Shown here: positions 43,406 to 52,636 of the stretch, piece by piece | How positions within the stretch are numbered: position 1 is the first letter of the stretch | How the letters are laid out: each line of letters begins with the position of its first letter | Assembly (NCBI GenBank): GCA_039985655.1 | Contig: JBDWSF010000018.1 | Span: 186,001 to 250,000, forward strand | DNA: 64,000 nucleotides | DNA from: Postechiella sp039985655 | GTDB taxonomy: Bacteria; Bacteroidota; Bacteroidia; Flavobacteriales; Flavobacteriaceae | Direction: 5' to 3' | Translations under genes and position numbers: made by a program | Notes under the pieces: model-generated | Database searches by the model: none | What the model saw: the letters and a program-made list of their open reading frames with translations, nothing else | Told to the model about the DNA's origin: nothing

Positions 43406-44131
43406 CTATCTAGTCCTTTTACGATATTGAAAATATGCAAATGAGAATAACCTACTCATTATGCTTTTAGACCTGACTTTGTTTAGATTTAAGGCTTGAA
43501 AACTTGAAAACTTGTCTTTATTTTTAATTAAAAACTGTTCGAGGTTGTAAAAAGCCTTGTCATTCATGCCTTGCGGATGATAGCACATAGTAAAGATCCC
43601 TGGTAATGAAACTGGTCTTGCATGACCAAGTTGCTGTGGTATAAAAATAAAGTCGTACTTTTTATAAGGCTTTAAGCCCATAGTATCACTTATAATAGTA
43701 ATATCACTTTCTGTTTTTAAGGCTTTTAGCGTGTTTAAATCGAATGTGTGACCAGGAGCTATAAATATTTTAGGTGTTAGGCCTTTATCTTTTAATTTTG
43801 TAAATCCTTTTCTTATTTTATCTTTTTGTTCTGCTAAAGGGACTCCCGCAAATTCAGACCTGTTATGTATAGGATTAATACCGCCTTCTTTAGTTTGAAA
43901 TACATGGCTGTTACCATGTAAGCCAATTTCCCATCCTTTTTGCTCTAAGCTTTTTGCCCATTCCCAAAATGTATCTCTAGGAGGATCATACTTTTGTCCA
44001 GGATCTTCATTATTTGGAATAATAGCAACTAGAGGTTTTATATTATATTTATCTAGTAAAGCTTCCATTTTAAGCCAACGTTCCCATTTCATGGTTTCGC
44101 AAGCATCATCTAGTCTGAATAAATATGTCAT
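43406..44131 (-). CDS. DUF2334-like polysaccharide deacetylase
   Basis: A 241-residue protein with the NodB/CE4-like pattern: FRLDDAC at the N-terminus supplies the Asp pair, GWEIGLHGNSH (about 92-102) the metal-binding His, and IAPGHTFD (about 150) a further motif of the DUF2334 type. No signal peptide is seen, so it would act in the cytoplasm on a nucleotide- or lipid-linked sugar precursor, or its export is unconventional. Its start overlaps the GT4 stop by 4 bases. A deacetylase beside two O-acyltransferase pairs suggests that N-deacetylation creates a free amine in the repeat unit; inference. Confidence 0.75.
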   Translation of the reverse strand: MTYLFRLDDACETMKWERWLKMEALLDKYNIKPLVAIIPNNEDPGQKYDPPRDTFWEWAKSLEQKGWEIGLHGNSHVFQTKEGGINPIHNRSEFAGVPLAEQKDKIRKGFTKLKDKGLTPKIFIAPGHTFDLNTLKALKTESDITIISDTMGLKPYKKYDFIFIPQQLGHARPVSLPGIFTMCYHPQGMNDKAFYNLEQFLIKNKDKFSSFQALNLNKVRSKSIMSRLFSFAYFQYRKRTR

Positions 44132-45222
44132 TGTTCTAATAGTGTTTTATATAAGCTTATTTCTTTATTAATGGTATGTTCTATACTATAATCTTCAGCA
44201 CGTTTAAGGCAGTTTAGAACAACCTGATTGTAATAGACTTCATCTAGCATTAATTTCTCTATCTTTTTTGCTAATGTTATATTATCACCTATAGGAAATA
44301 AAACACCAGCTCCTTTAACAATTTTTCCTAGACCAGGAGCATTAGTAGCTATAAAAGCTTTTCCAGACGCCATACCTTCTACAGAAGACAGTGAAAGACC
44401 TTCGTGATGAGATGATAAAATAATAATATCTGAAGCTTTTAATATGCTTATAACATCCATTCTTATTCCTAAAAAAAACACCCGATGAGAAATCCCTAGT
44501 TCTTTGGCCAAATTTTCACAATCAATACGTAGTGGACCATCTCCAATTAAAATAAGTATGATATGATCTGGTAATTGTTTAAGTGATTTTATAACTGTTT
44601 TTTGGTCTTTTGGGTATCTAAAAGAAGATACTTGAGTTATTAAAGTAAAAGTAAGATCTAACTTTGTCGAAATTTCATGTCTAGAAATAGTAGCTGTATT
44701 TTTTATGTTTTTTAAATTAATACCATTTTGAATTAAAACAAATTTATTTTTATTAAAACCTAAATGCTTTTTTATATTAATATCGACTTCTGGAGATATA
44801 GTAATAATTTTAGAATAGATAGCATATATAATTTTATCTAATACCTTAAATATATATCGTTTTCTTCTATTGTTAGATGTACTGTGCTCTGTATAAACTA
44901 GTTTTGTTTTAGAAAAACTTAATAGTTTAGCAAGTGCAACCCAATATAATGATGGGAAGATATGCACATGAATTAAATCGTATTTCCTTAAAATCGGAAT
45001 TATTTTAAAAATTAATAAAGGATTATATACACTTTTGTAGCTTAATGAAATAATAGTACAACAATTAAGCTTTTTAAGAGCTTTAAGAAAGGGGTAGTTT
45101 TTTCCATTTAAAACAGCCAGATCTGTCTTAATATTTTTTTTGTTAAACAAAGGCAGTGAATCAAGCATAAGTTTCTCTGCTCCACCTGTATCTAAACTAT
45201 TTATAAGATGTAAAATTTTCAT
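44128..45222 (-). CDS. Glycosyltransferase family 4
   Basis: From the ATG at 45222 the product begins MKILHLINSLDTGGAEKLM, the standard start of GT4 enzymes with the donor-side Gly loop; an ATG 30 bp further upstream gives a non-conserved extension and was not chosen. The length is then about 364 residues. The C-terminal domain has LTLITQVSSFRYPKDQKTVI, FFLGIRMDVISILKASDIII and SSHHEGLSLSSVEGMASGKA, the E-x7-E donor-binding signature. It overlaps the deacetylase gene by 4 bases. Confidence 0.9.
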   Translation of the reverse strand: MKILHLINSLDTGGAEKLMLDSLPLFNKKNIKTDLAVLNGKNYPFLKALKKLNCCTIISLSYKSVYNPLLIFKIIPILRKYDLIHVHIFPSLYWVALAKLLSFSKTKLVYTEHSTSNNRRKRYIFKVLDKIIYAIYSKIITISPEVDINIKKHLGFNKNKFVLIQNGINLKNIKNTATISRHEISTKLDLTFTLITQVSSFRYPKDQKTVIKSLKQLPDHIILILIGDGPLRIDCENLAKELGISHRVFFLGIRMDVISILKASDIIILSSHHEGLSLSSVEGMASGKAFIATNAPGLGKIVKGAGVLFPIGDNITLAKKIEKLMLDEVYYNQVVLNCLKRAEDYSIEHTINKEISLYKTLLEQ

Positions 45223-45305
45223 GTGTTTATATGCTTTGTTTTTTATGATCATATATGGAGTTTTATAGTTCCTATTTATATGATGAAAATTTAACCATAA
45301 AGGTT

Positions 45306-46187
45306 TTATTTTCTAATTTTATAAAGGATATACACATGAAGTAAAACCCCAAAAGGTAAGGCCAGTAGTGTTATTGTTTTCTTTGGGTTTTCTTTTGTAA
45401 AGAACCATTTTTTTGTGAATAAACAAGATGATATATAATGCATCGCTCTAGAAAAGGTATAAGAAAAATGTTGAGAATATTTCATTTCCAGAACTCTTGA
45501 ATATCGAAAACCATTGGGACTTTTTTTATATTGTTTTAAAATGTTTTTTGAAGATCCGTCTTCAAGATATTCTATAATACAAAAAACTTCATTACTACAT
45601 ATAAATTGGTACTTCTGCCCAATCATTAAATACAGGGTGCCAAGAGGTACTAAACGTTCCTCTTTAGTAATGGGATATAAAGGATATTCCTTTACCACAT
45701 CCGTTCTTAAAACCACTTTTTTATCGCCTTTAATTTTATGTTCTAATTCAAGTTCAGCTAGTGTCGCAAACTTTAAATTATCGGGTATTTTTCCTAAAAT
45801 CTTTCCATCTTTAAAAGCGTCTAAACCAATAATACCTGCAATATTTTTTTTGTTTTTTTGTTTATCCCAAATAGATAATATTTTTTCTACAGCATCATCG
45901 GGCATAAAATCATCAGAATCAATGCATACACTCAATTCTGTATCTATAATTTTATAAGCAGTATTGTGGCCACTATGCATTCCTTGGTTTTCTTGGTAAT
46001 GGTATTGAATGTCTATTTTGTTTTCTAATATCCAAGAATTTACTAAAGCTTTGGTTTTATCTTGTGAGCCATCATCTATAATTAACCATTTAAAGTTTTT
46101 ATTGGTTTGGGTAACGAGACTGTTATAGCAGTTGCCTAAGCAAAATGCTCTATTATAAGTTGGTGTAAATACGGTTAGTGTTTTCAT
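45306..46187 (-). CDS. Glycosyltransferase family 2
   Basis: A 293-residue GT-A glycosyltransferase. TVFTPTYNRAFCLGNCYNSL starts the Rossmann-like donor domain, WLIIDDGSQDKT and SVCIDSDDFM (the DXD-type metal site, about residues 92-101) follow. The last about 25 residues are hydrophobic (LLALPFGVLLHVYILY) and could anchor the protein at the membrane. It would add one sugar to the growing lipid-linked unit on the cytoplasmic side. It lies just after the polymerase gene. Confidence 0.9.
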   Translation of the reverse strand: MKTLTVFTPTYNRAFCLGNCYNSLVTQTNKNFKWLIIDDGSQDKTKALVNSWILENKIDIQYHYQENQGMHSGHNTAYKIIDTELSVCIDSDDFMPDDAVEKILSIWDKQKNKKNIAGIIGLDAFKDGKILGKIPDNLKFATLAELELEHKIKGDKKVVLRTDVVKEYPLYPITKEERLVPLGTLYLMIGQKYQFICSNEVFCIIEYLEDGSSKNILKQYKKSPNGFRYSRVLEMKYSQHFSYTFSRAMHYISSCLFTKKWFFTKENPKKTITLLALPFGVLLHVYILYKIRK

Positions 46188-46200
46188 AGTTTAATGTTTA

Positions 46201-47331
46201 TTAGCCATAATATATTATATACATCAAAAAGGTGAATAAAAAATAGGCAGTAACTATTTTAGCTATCATGATTTGTTGGTTCTTAAAAAAAGATTGTTTC
46301 AGTATAGGATATATAACAACAATAGCCATAAGAAACCAAGATAAATAAGCAAAGCGATTAGAGAAATTAGCGCGAATAACTAAAATCCAAAAGGCATTGC
46401 AAATTAAATAAGTGTTAAACAATTGATTATAAAAGTGATCTTGAAAGCCTTTTTTAACAATAAAATACCAGCCAGCAAAAACAGGAAAGGCACTATAAAA
46501 AATAAAGTCCCAACGAAACCCTGTCTTTATTTCAGTTTCAGTATATTCCCCTGTTAAATATCCTGCCAAACGATCGTCTCCAAAACCTAAACTGGTAAAA
46601 AGAGTCACAAATAAAGAACCTAGAAACAATGATATGGGAATAGCTAACAGCCACGCTTTTAAATATGTTTTTGGATTGTTATAAAATATAGTAAGAACAT
46701 ACGCCATAACCGGAAGTAGCATCGATTTATGGCAAAAGACCGCTATTATAAAAAAAAGAGACATAATAATTTTTTTATTTGAATAGCACAAGCCCCACAA
46801 AACTAAAGACGTTGCAAGACCGTTTCTAATACCATTAGTGCCATAAGAATAAAATGAGAAAGATACTACAAACATTAGAAAGGCATAAAACCAGTATTCT
46901 TTAAAGTATTTTTTAGAGATAAAATAAGTTGGTAAAACATATAGCGCCTCTGTAATTAAAAAAAATATATTTACATTAACTATGTAAGATAGTGTTTTCA
47001 TATAATAATGAAATAATACATCTTTTTCTGTTGTAACAGGAGCTCCATTCGCATAATTAATGAAATATTTTGAATAAGTACGCATATCTCCAAAATATCG
47101 ACCGCTTATTGGACGCAATCCTAAATAAAGAGTAATTAATACCAATAAGATTATTCCTGAAGTGCGTAAAAATTTTAAATTCTTATGATTATTCAATGGT
47201 ATTGTATATGCATGCAACAGGTTAGCAAGTACCAAGAATAGACAAAAATAGATTAGTATATCGAAATAGTATTTTAAAGGAATGAAATCTATCATATAAA
47301 CTATTGAGGTGTAGCTATATAAATATAGCAA
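46201..47331 (-). CDS. EpsG-family polysaccharide polymerase (Wzy-like)
   Basis: A 376-residue polytopic membrane protein with about ten hydrophobic segments. GRYFGDMRTYSKYF and SYGTNGIRNGLATSLVLWGL (a family signature in which an R-N-G motif is surrounded by hydrophobic residues) point to the EpsG type, used as polymerase of Wzx/Wzy-made polysaccharides. The start may be the internal ATG at 47295 (MIDFIPLKYYF). Together with the flippase at 54746 it completes the export machinery needed for this locus. Confidence 0.78.
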   Translation of the reverse strand: MLYLYSYTSIVYMIDFIPLKYYFDILIYFCLFLVLANLLHAYTIPLNNHKNLKFLRTSGIILLVLITLYLGLRPISGRYFGDMRTYSKYFINYANGAPVTTEKDVLFHYYMKTLSYIVNVNIFFLITEALYVLPTYFISKKYFKEYWFYAFLMFVVSFSFYSYGTNGIRNGLATSLVLWGLCYSNKKIIMSLFFIIAVFCHKSMLLPVMAYVLTIFYNNPKTYLKAWLLAIPISLFLGSLFVTLFTSLGFGDDRLAGYLTGEYTETEIKTGFRWDFIFYSAFPVFAGWYFIVKKGFQDHFYNQLFNTYLICNAFWILVIRANFSNRFAYLSWFLMAIVVIYPILKQSFFKNQQIMIAKIVTAYFLFTFLMYIIYYG

Positions 47332-47459
47332 TAAAAATAATTAATAAAGCATTTCTCTTTTAATAACTTAAGATCAATGAAAGTTGTAATATATAAGTTT
47401 CTTATACTAATACTATAAAATAAATTAATGTTTTTATGGTATTATATTTTTTGAGATGG

Positions 47460-48434
47460 TTAAAATTTGATTAATTTGTTATTATCATTTCTAATTTGAT
47501 TTATTAAATTATTAAGTCCTATAATTCTTTTATTGAAATTATTACTAATAGTGTTTGTTGAGTTATAAGAGTTTAATCTTATAACATTTGATAATGTTTG
47601 ATACTTAACATTTTCTATTTTTCTATCTTTAATATTAAGGAATAATTCATTGTCTTTCCATTTTTCCCAAGGTCCCGGAATTTTAAGAACTCGTAATAAT
47701 TCTGCTTTGGGAGCAGTACCATAAGGTATTTTTTTATTAAACTTTATAGAGGAAATGTTTTTAAATGCAATTTGTGGTTCTCTATTAGTAAAAGAATTAA
47801 AATCTAAATTATCATTTAATAATTGTTCATTATTAATATTATTATCAGATAATCTTATTTGAGGGATGCTTATATATTCTGTGTGTTCTTGTATATTACT
47901 TATAATGTTTTTAAATAATTTATTTGTGAAATATGAATTTGAATCTAAAACAAAAGTCCACTGATATCCATTTTCTTTACCATAATTTAAGCAGAAATTT
48001 CTAGAACCATTATTATTAATTAGGTAAATGTTATGGTTGTATAGTTTTTTTATGAAATATCGTCGTTTCTTAAACTCCGAATTCATTAAATATTCTAAAT
48101 AACTTTGAATAATATTTTTTTTCTTTTTAGAATTTAATCTTTTATTAATTCTTCGGTTTATTTTTTGATCATATTTTATATTTTTAAATTCTTCTATACT
48201 AAAAGGGATATCGATATATTTATATTTATACTTATCAAGTAATAGTATTATATTATTCTTTTTATTTACATCATGAATTCTATTAAGAAGGTAAACTTTT
48301 TCAGTTTCAGGAAAGTTGGTTTCATTTAAAAGTGTAAACTCTAAGTTTTGCAAAGTTTGATTATCTCCATGAAGACCTGGTAAATCATTTCCAAGAATTC
48401 TAAATATTAAATATTTTTTTTGCATACTATTCAT
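47460..48434 (-). CDS. Putative GT-A-like glycosyltransferase, unusual
   Basis: A 324-residue soluble protein rich in Asn, Lys and Ile. Landmarks: KYLIFRILGNDLPGLHGDN at the start, EKVYLLNRIHDV near 45, INNNGSRNFCLNYGKENGYQ near 150 and TFVLDSNSYFTNKL near 170, resembling the donor loop and DXD-like metal site of GT-A enzymes. IPYGTAPKAELLRVLKIPGPWEKWKDNE near 235-260 is a further conserved-looking stretch. I do not recognise a named family. The position within a glycosyltransferase series makes transferase activity likely but not proven. Confidence 0.5.
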   Translation of the reverse strand: MNSMQKKYLIFRILGNDLPGLHGDNQTLQNLEFTLLNETNFPETEKVYLLNRIHDVNKKNNIILLLDKYKYKYIDIPFSIEEFKNIKYDQKINRRINKRLNSKKKKNIIQSYLEYLMNSEFKKRRYFIKKLYNHNIYLINNNGSRNFCLNYGKENGYQWTFVLDSNSYFTNKLFKNIISNIQEHTEYISIPQIRLSDNNINNEQLLNDNLDFNSFTNREPQIAFKNISSIKFNKKIPYGTAPKAELLRVLKIPGPWEKWKDNELFLNIKDRKIENVKYQTLSNVIRLNSYNSTNTISNNFNKRIIGLNNLINQIRNDNNKLIKF

Positions 48435-48527
48435 TTAATTTTTTATGATTTAAGATATATCACATTTAGTAAATAATTATTTTCTATAACTTAGACTTTT
48501 ATATATTGTTATGTAATACTATGTGTG

Positions 48528-49640
48528 TTACATTTCGAATAACTCTAACCACTGTGGCATAATTTTTTCTTTAGTTAACCTCTCTACATTCTTTTTTGCT
48601 TGTATGCCTAACAATTTTATTTTATTTGGGTTATGTATTAAATCAATCAAGTTTTTTGCAAGAGCCTCTGTATTTAAATATTCTACTAATATACCATCTT
48701 CATTATGTTTTATAATATGTCGTGGCCCATTAGGACAATCAAAAGATACTACAGGTAGACCACAGCCCATTGCTTCTAACAATACCATAGGAAAACATTC
48801 TGTTAAAGAGGACATTACGTAAATAGAAGAGTCTAATATTTTAGTTTCTAAATCATTTGTTGCGCCTTTTAAAAATACATGTTTCTCTAAGTCTAGCCGC
48901 TCTATTTGTTTTTTTAATTGAGAAATATAATCACGATCACCATCTCCATAAATATTTAATGTCCAGTCTGGACAAGTTTTCATAACTATTTCCCATGCAG
49001 CTATAATATACTCAAATCCCTTAACTGGAGCAATCCTACCTGCGCAGATTACTTTATTATTATTTAATTTAGCTGTTTTTGAAGTTATACTCTCTATAGC
49101 ATTGGGTATAACTACTGTATTATTTGTTTTGTAATACTGTTGTTCATCTGTTGTTAAAAGTACTAAATAGTCGTATTTACCTTCAAAATAATCAGAAATT
49201 TTATAGATACACTTTTTAAAAAAACTTTTATTTTCTAATCGTGCTAGGTTATTAAAATGACCAGACGAATGGTATTCTTTAATTTTAATTGCTTTTTTTT
49301 CTATTAATGGTATAAAATAAAACCCAAACTCATAATTACAAACTACGATAACATTGGGTTTAATTTGATTAATTTTTTCTTTAAGTCTAGAGTAATGCTT
49401 AGGAGCGAGTTTAATATTTGATGGGTGAAAAAAGCTAATATTTCTATTATAATTAATGTTTAAATCGTGGAAAATTACTTTGTTATTTATATTATAACAA
49501 GGTGATTTATCTAGTTGTTGAAACGTTATAACGTGAAGCTCAAAATCTGTGTTTTCAGAAAAATAATTGAGTTTATTCGCTAATACACGTTCTAAACCTC
49601 CATGTAAATAAACTTGATCTGTGTAATAAATAGCTTTCAT
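48528..49640 (-). CDS. Glycosyltransferase family 4
   Basis: A 370-residue GT-B enzyme. MKAIYYTDQVYLHGGLERVL carries the Gly-Gly loop of the first domain. The second domain has VICAGRIAPVKGFEYIIAAW, HVFLKGATNDLETKILDSSI and MSSLTECFPMVLLEAMGCGL, with the E-x7-E signature. It resembles the GalNAc- or Gal-type retaining transferases of capsule clusters, but the sugar cannot be told. One base separates it from the upstream GT32-type gene, so translation is likely coupled. Confidence 0.92.
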   Translation of the reverse strand: MKAIYYTDQVYLHGGLERVLANKLNYFSENTDFELHVITFQQLDKSPCYNINNKVIFHDLNINYNRNISFFHPSNIKLAPKHYSRLKEKINQIKPNVIVVCNYEFGFYFIPLIEKKAIKIKEYHSSGHFNNLARLENKSFFKKCIYKISDYFEGKYDYLVLLTTDEQQYYKTNNTVVIPNAIESITSKTAKLNNNKVICAGRIAPVKGFEYIIAAWEIVMKTCPDWTLNIYGDGDRDYISQLKKQIERLDLEKHVFLKGATNDLETKILDSSIYVMSSLTECFPMVLLEAMGCGLPVVSFDCPNGPRHIIKHNEDGILVEYLNTEALAKNLIDLIHNPNKIKLLGIQAKKNVERLTKEKIMPQWLELFEM

Positions 49641-49641
49641 T

Positions 49642-50424
49642 TTATTGATTACTTTTTTTAAATATTTGTTTTAATTTTCGTAAACCAAAAATATGTATAA
49701 ATCCATTTATCAATTTAACACCAAAAAGCGACATTAGTTTTCGTTTGAAATTAGGAAGAAGCGTTCTTTCTTTTGCAATCCAAGACATAGCAAAGTGATG
49801 AATAGAGTAGGTGTTCTCTGTTTTTTCTATAACACCTGTACCATGATTTTTAGCGCAGAAAAAATCTTTAGTAAACATGTATAACGTTTGTTTATCCTTG
49901 ATTTGTAAGCTTACTTTTAAATTATCTGGATGGATTTCTTTAAATGTTTTAATTTTTGATATTTGTGCCATCATAATTCTTGGCAAGGTTAACGTATTAA
50001 ATGTGCCATCTTTGTTTATAAAAAATTTACCATCATAATAATCTAAGCATTGTTTTATCCATGGAGTGTTTTTTTCGGCACCAAAAATACCAGCTTCAAT
50101 AATACCAAGACCTTCGGCTCCTGCAATATAAGGACGGTCAAGTAAATCGTTAAAACTTTTTACTACCTCAACATCTGTATCTAAATAAATACCACCATAA
50201 TTATAAACAGCATATAACCTTATATAGTCTGCAGCAAATGCATATTTCTTAGTTTCGAAAGCTTGCTGTACCCATATATTACTTTCTAGTTTAAACTTAT
50301 TAGTATCCCATAATACAAACTCATAATCTGAAAGTTTCTCTTTCCAAGTATCAATACACTTTTTTATTATAGGAGGAAAATCGTCTCCACTTAACCAGCA
50401 ATAATGAATAATTTTAGGTATCAT
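49642..50424 (-). CDS. GT32-type glycosyltransferase (DXD motif)
   Basis: A 260-residue enzyme of the DXD sugar-binding type. IPKIIHYCWLSGDDFPPIIK starts the fold, KYAFAADYIRLYAVYNYGGI then YLDTDVEV (about 90-97) is the defining metal-binding site, and HHFAMSWIAKE near 215 is the distal His motif. The basic C-terminal segment may contact the membrane. Such enzymes transfer Gal, Glc or GlcNAc-type residues in capsules and O antigens. Confidence 0.9.
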   Translation of the reverse strand: MIPKIIHYCWLSGDDFPPIIKKCIDTWKEKLSDYEFVLWDTNKFKLESNIWVQQAFETKKYAFAADYIRLYAVYNYGGIYLDTDVEVVKSFNDLLDRPYIAGAEGLGIIEAGIFGAEKNTPWIKQCLDYYDGKFFINKDGTFNTLTLPRIMMAQISKIKTFKEIHPDNLKVSLQIKDKQTLYMFTKDFFCAKNHGTGVIEKTENTYSIHHFAMSWIAKERTLLPNFKRKLMSLFGVKLINGFIHIFGLRKLKQIFKKSNQ

Positions 50425-50440
50425 AATAATATTTTCTTTT

Positions 50441-51457
50441 CTAATTTTTAATTGATGATGATGTTATGTGCCAAATACAATAGAGTATATATGCAAACAA
50501 AATCATATTATTTTTAATAAAAAAGTTAATTAATTTTAAGTGTGTTTTTTTATTTAAAATAGACTTGAAACTAGATTTTAACCTTTCGTTTTTAAGTATA
50601 GGTTTTATAAAGGTATAGCCTTTTATATACCCCTTTTTACTTATTGCATTTAATATAAAATGATTAGTATTATCATAGAAAGGTTTATAAAATTTATTAT
50701 AATCTATTTTAAAATTAAAATCTTTGTTAGCATCTAGTAATCTTTTTTGTGATTCTGCAAAGCCAATAAATTGATTGTCTCTAAACGAATTAATTATACT
50801 GCCAGTAACACTATTATTATAGCGGTAATTAGCATTTTCAATTACATAGGCACAAGTTGCATGTTGAAATAACTTAAAGTTGAACCAATAATCGCTGGCT
50901 CTAACTGCTTTTTGATTTTGAAAAATTAAGTTATGCTTTTTAATAAATTCACTGTTGTAAATTTTATTCCACAATGCAGGCACAATAGGATCTCCACCAG
51001 TATAATAGGTTTTTAAAATGTTGCTTTTTATTTCTTGTTGTTTTAAATCTGTATTTGTTGGGATCTTTGTTTTTGGAATATGGAAAGTGTTTTTCTCACA
51101 TATTTTGTAATGAGATATAACAACATTATATTTTTTTTTAGTAGTAGGAGTAACTAAATTTAAAAACATATCGTTTTCAATATCATCATCAGCATCAACA
51201 AAGCCAACATATGTTCCTTTTGCTTGTTTTAAACCAACATTCCTAGCCATAGCAACACCTTGGTTTATTTGATTGATATATATTATGCGATTATCTTTGT
51301 GGGCATATGTTTCGCAAATAACGTTGCTATTATCTTTAGAGCCATCATTAATTAGAATAACTTCAAAATCAGAGAATGATTGAGATAAAATGCTTGTCAA
51401 ACATCTTTCCAAATACTTTTCAGCATTATAAACTGGTAATATTATGGATAGTATCAT
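50441..51457 (-). CDS. Glycosyltransferase family 2
   Basis: A 338-residue GT-A enzyme with the classical N-terminus (ILSIILPVYNAEKYLERCLT), INDGSKDNS near 36-44, MARNVGLKQAKGTYVGFVDA leading to the DXD-like DADDDIEND site near 90. The C-terminal third is hydrophobic/basic and probably membrane-associated. It is one of three GT2 enzymes of this transcript (others at 45306 and 53757), and is most like the one at 53757 in its start. Confidence 0.92.
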   Translation of the reverse strand: MILSIILPVYNAEKYLERCLTSILSQSFSDFEVILINDGSKDNSNVICETYAHKDNRIIYINQINQGVAMARNVGLKQAKGTYVGFVDADDDIENDMFLNLVTPTTKKKYNVVISHYKICEKNTFHIPKTKIPTNTDLKQQEIKSNILKTYYTGGDPIVPALWNKIYNSEFIKKHNLIFQNQKAVRASDYWFNFKLFQHATCAYVIENANYRYNNSVTGSIINSFRDNQFIGFAESQKRLLDANKDFNFKIDYNKFYKPFYDNTNHFILNAISKKGYIKGYTFIKPILKNERLKSSFKSILNKKTHLKLINFFIKNNMILFAYILYCIWHITSSSIKN

Positions 51458-51529
51458 AAATTCAGAATGTTCTTTTGTTTAATATAGATTGGCATAATAG
51501 CATTTACTTTATAATATTTGAAAACTAGG

Positions 51530-52636
51530 TTAGTTTTTTAAAGCATTGATTAAGAAGTCTTTTGATTTTTGTGTTAAAGTTGCCAGCCTTTTATCAAAAG
51601 CATTATAATCAATTGTGTAATTATAGTTTTCACTTTCACTTTCATTTGATATTAGTACGTTTTGAATTTCTAATAGATTTACGAAATCTCGCATTCTAGT
51701 ATTGATTTTTTCTGACCTATTGAATACTGTAAACTGTTTTTTAAAGATTCCAGAAAATGCAACAGCATGAAAAGAATTTGATACTACAAATTTAGCGTTG
51801 CTAAGTAATGTTAAAAAAGTACTTGGGCCATCTAAATAGAAATTATAGTTAGCATATTTAACATTAGAATTTACAGAAACAATTTTGTAACCATGTTTCT
51901 CTTTTTGTTTTTTTACAAAATTTTCAATTAAAGGATTACTATCAAAATCATAAACAAAAATGTAGTCTTCTTTTACTATTGACTCTAGACAAAGTTTTTC
52001 CCATCGACTTTTTTCTAACAAAAAAACGGGGTCTAGTACATGAGTAACATTGTTTATACCTAAATCACTTAAAATTGTTTTACCAGAAGACTCTCTAACA
52101 GATACATTGTTAAGGCGAGACACTTTTTCTTTTACAAACTCTTTTATATTATCTTCTAATTTATCAATAGCAAAACTTGCAGCATATGATATTTTTAATG
52201 TATTGGCAGGTACAAAATCTAAATAAAAAGAAGGATCTTTTCCGTTAAGAAAAAAAGAATTCCAGATTTGATCACTTCCACATATATATGCATCTGCTTC
52301 AGGTAAATCCAATTTTAAATCATCATTTGTTTTGTATAGTTTATCGGTAGACTTTATATGTTTTTTAGAAAATGCATCAAAACTTTTTTTTCTTTTCAAC
52401 ATTTTAAACCTAAAAGGAAATTTTAAGATTAAATATATTGATTTAAGTAATATGTTTTTTTCATAACGGGGGTTTGAAATTCTCCAAAAGTTGAAATGTT
52501 CACTTAAATAGTGGGGTTTATAGTGTATTGTTTCAGAGTCATGCCCTTGGTTTTCTAAAAATTTTAATAAAGCATACTCTTGTAAACTAGCTCCGTGATT
52601 ATAAACCTCGTGGCAAGTAATCGTTTTAATTTTCAT
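51530..52636 (-). CDS. Polysaccharide pyruvyl transferase family protein
   Basis: A 368-residue protein of the pyruvyltransferase family (GT-B-like fold). KIKTITCHEVYNHGASLQEY, ADAYICGSDQIWNSFFLN (near 110-128), SYAASFAIDK, and NAKFVVSNSFHAVAFSGIFK (near 275-295) are its motifs. Members add a pyruvate ketal from PEP to a hexose, giving the glycan negative charges. The gene is immediately followed upstream by a nitroreductase-like gene with no intergenic space (52636/52637), so the two are coupled. Confidence 0.88.
   Translation of the reverse strand: MKIKTITCHEVYNHGASLQEYALLKFLENQGHDSETIHYKPHYLSEHFNFWRISNPRYEKNILLKSIYLILKFPFRFKMLKRKKSFDAFSKKHIKSTDKLYKTNDDLKLDLPEADAYICGSDQIWNSFFLNGKDPSFYLDFVPANTLKISYAASFAIDKLEDNIKEFVKEKVSRLNNVSVRESSGKTILSDLGINNVTHVLDPVFLLEKSRWEKLCLESIVKEDYIFVYDFDSNPLIENFVKKQKEKHGYKIVSVNSNVKYANYNFYLDGPSTFLTLLSNAKFVVSNSFHAVAFSGIFKKQFTVFNRSEKINTRMRDFVNLLEIQNVLISNESESENYNYTIDYNAFDKRLATLTQKSKDFLINALKN

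Noticed and set aside
48523..48822. 99-codon plus-strand ORF opposite the GT4 gene at 48528-49640
   Set aside because: It is antisense to the conserved donor-binding domain and has no recognisable motif.
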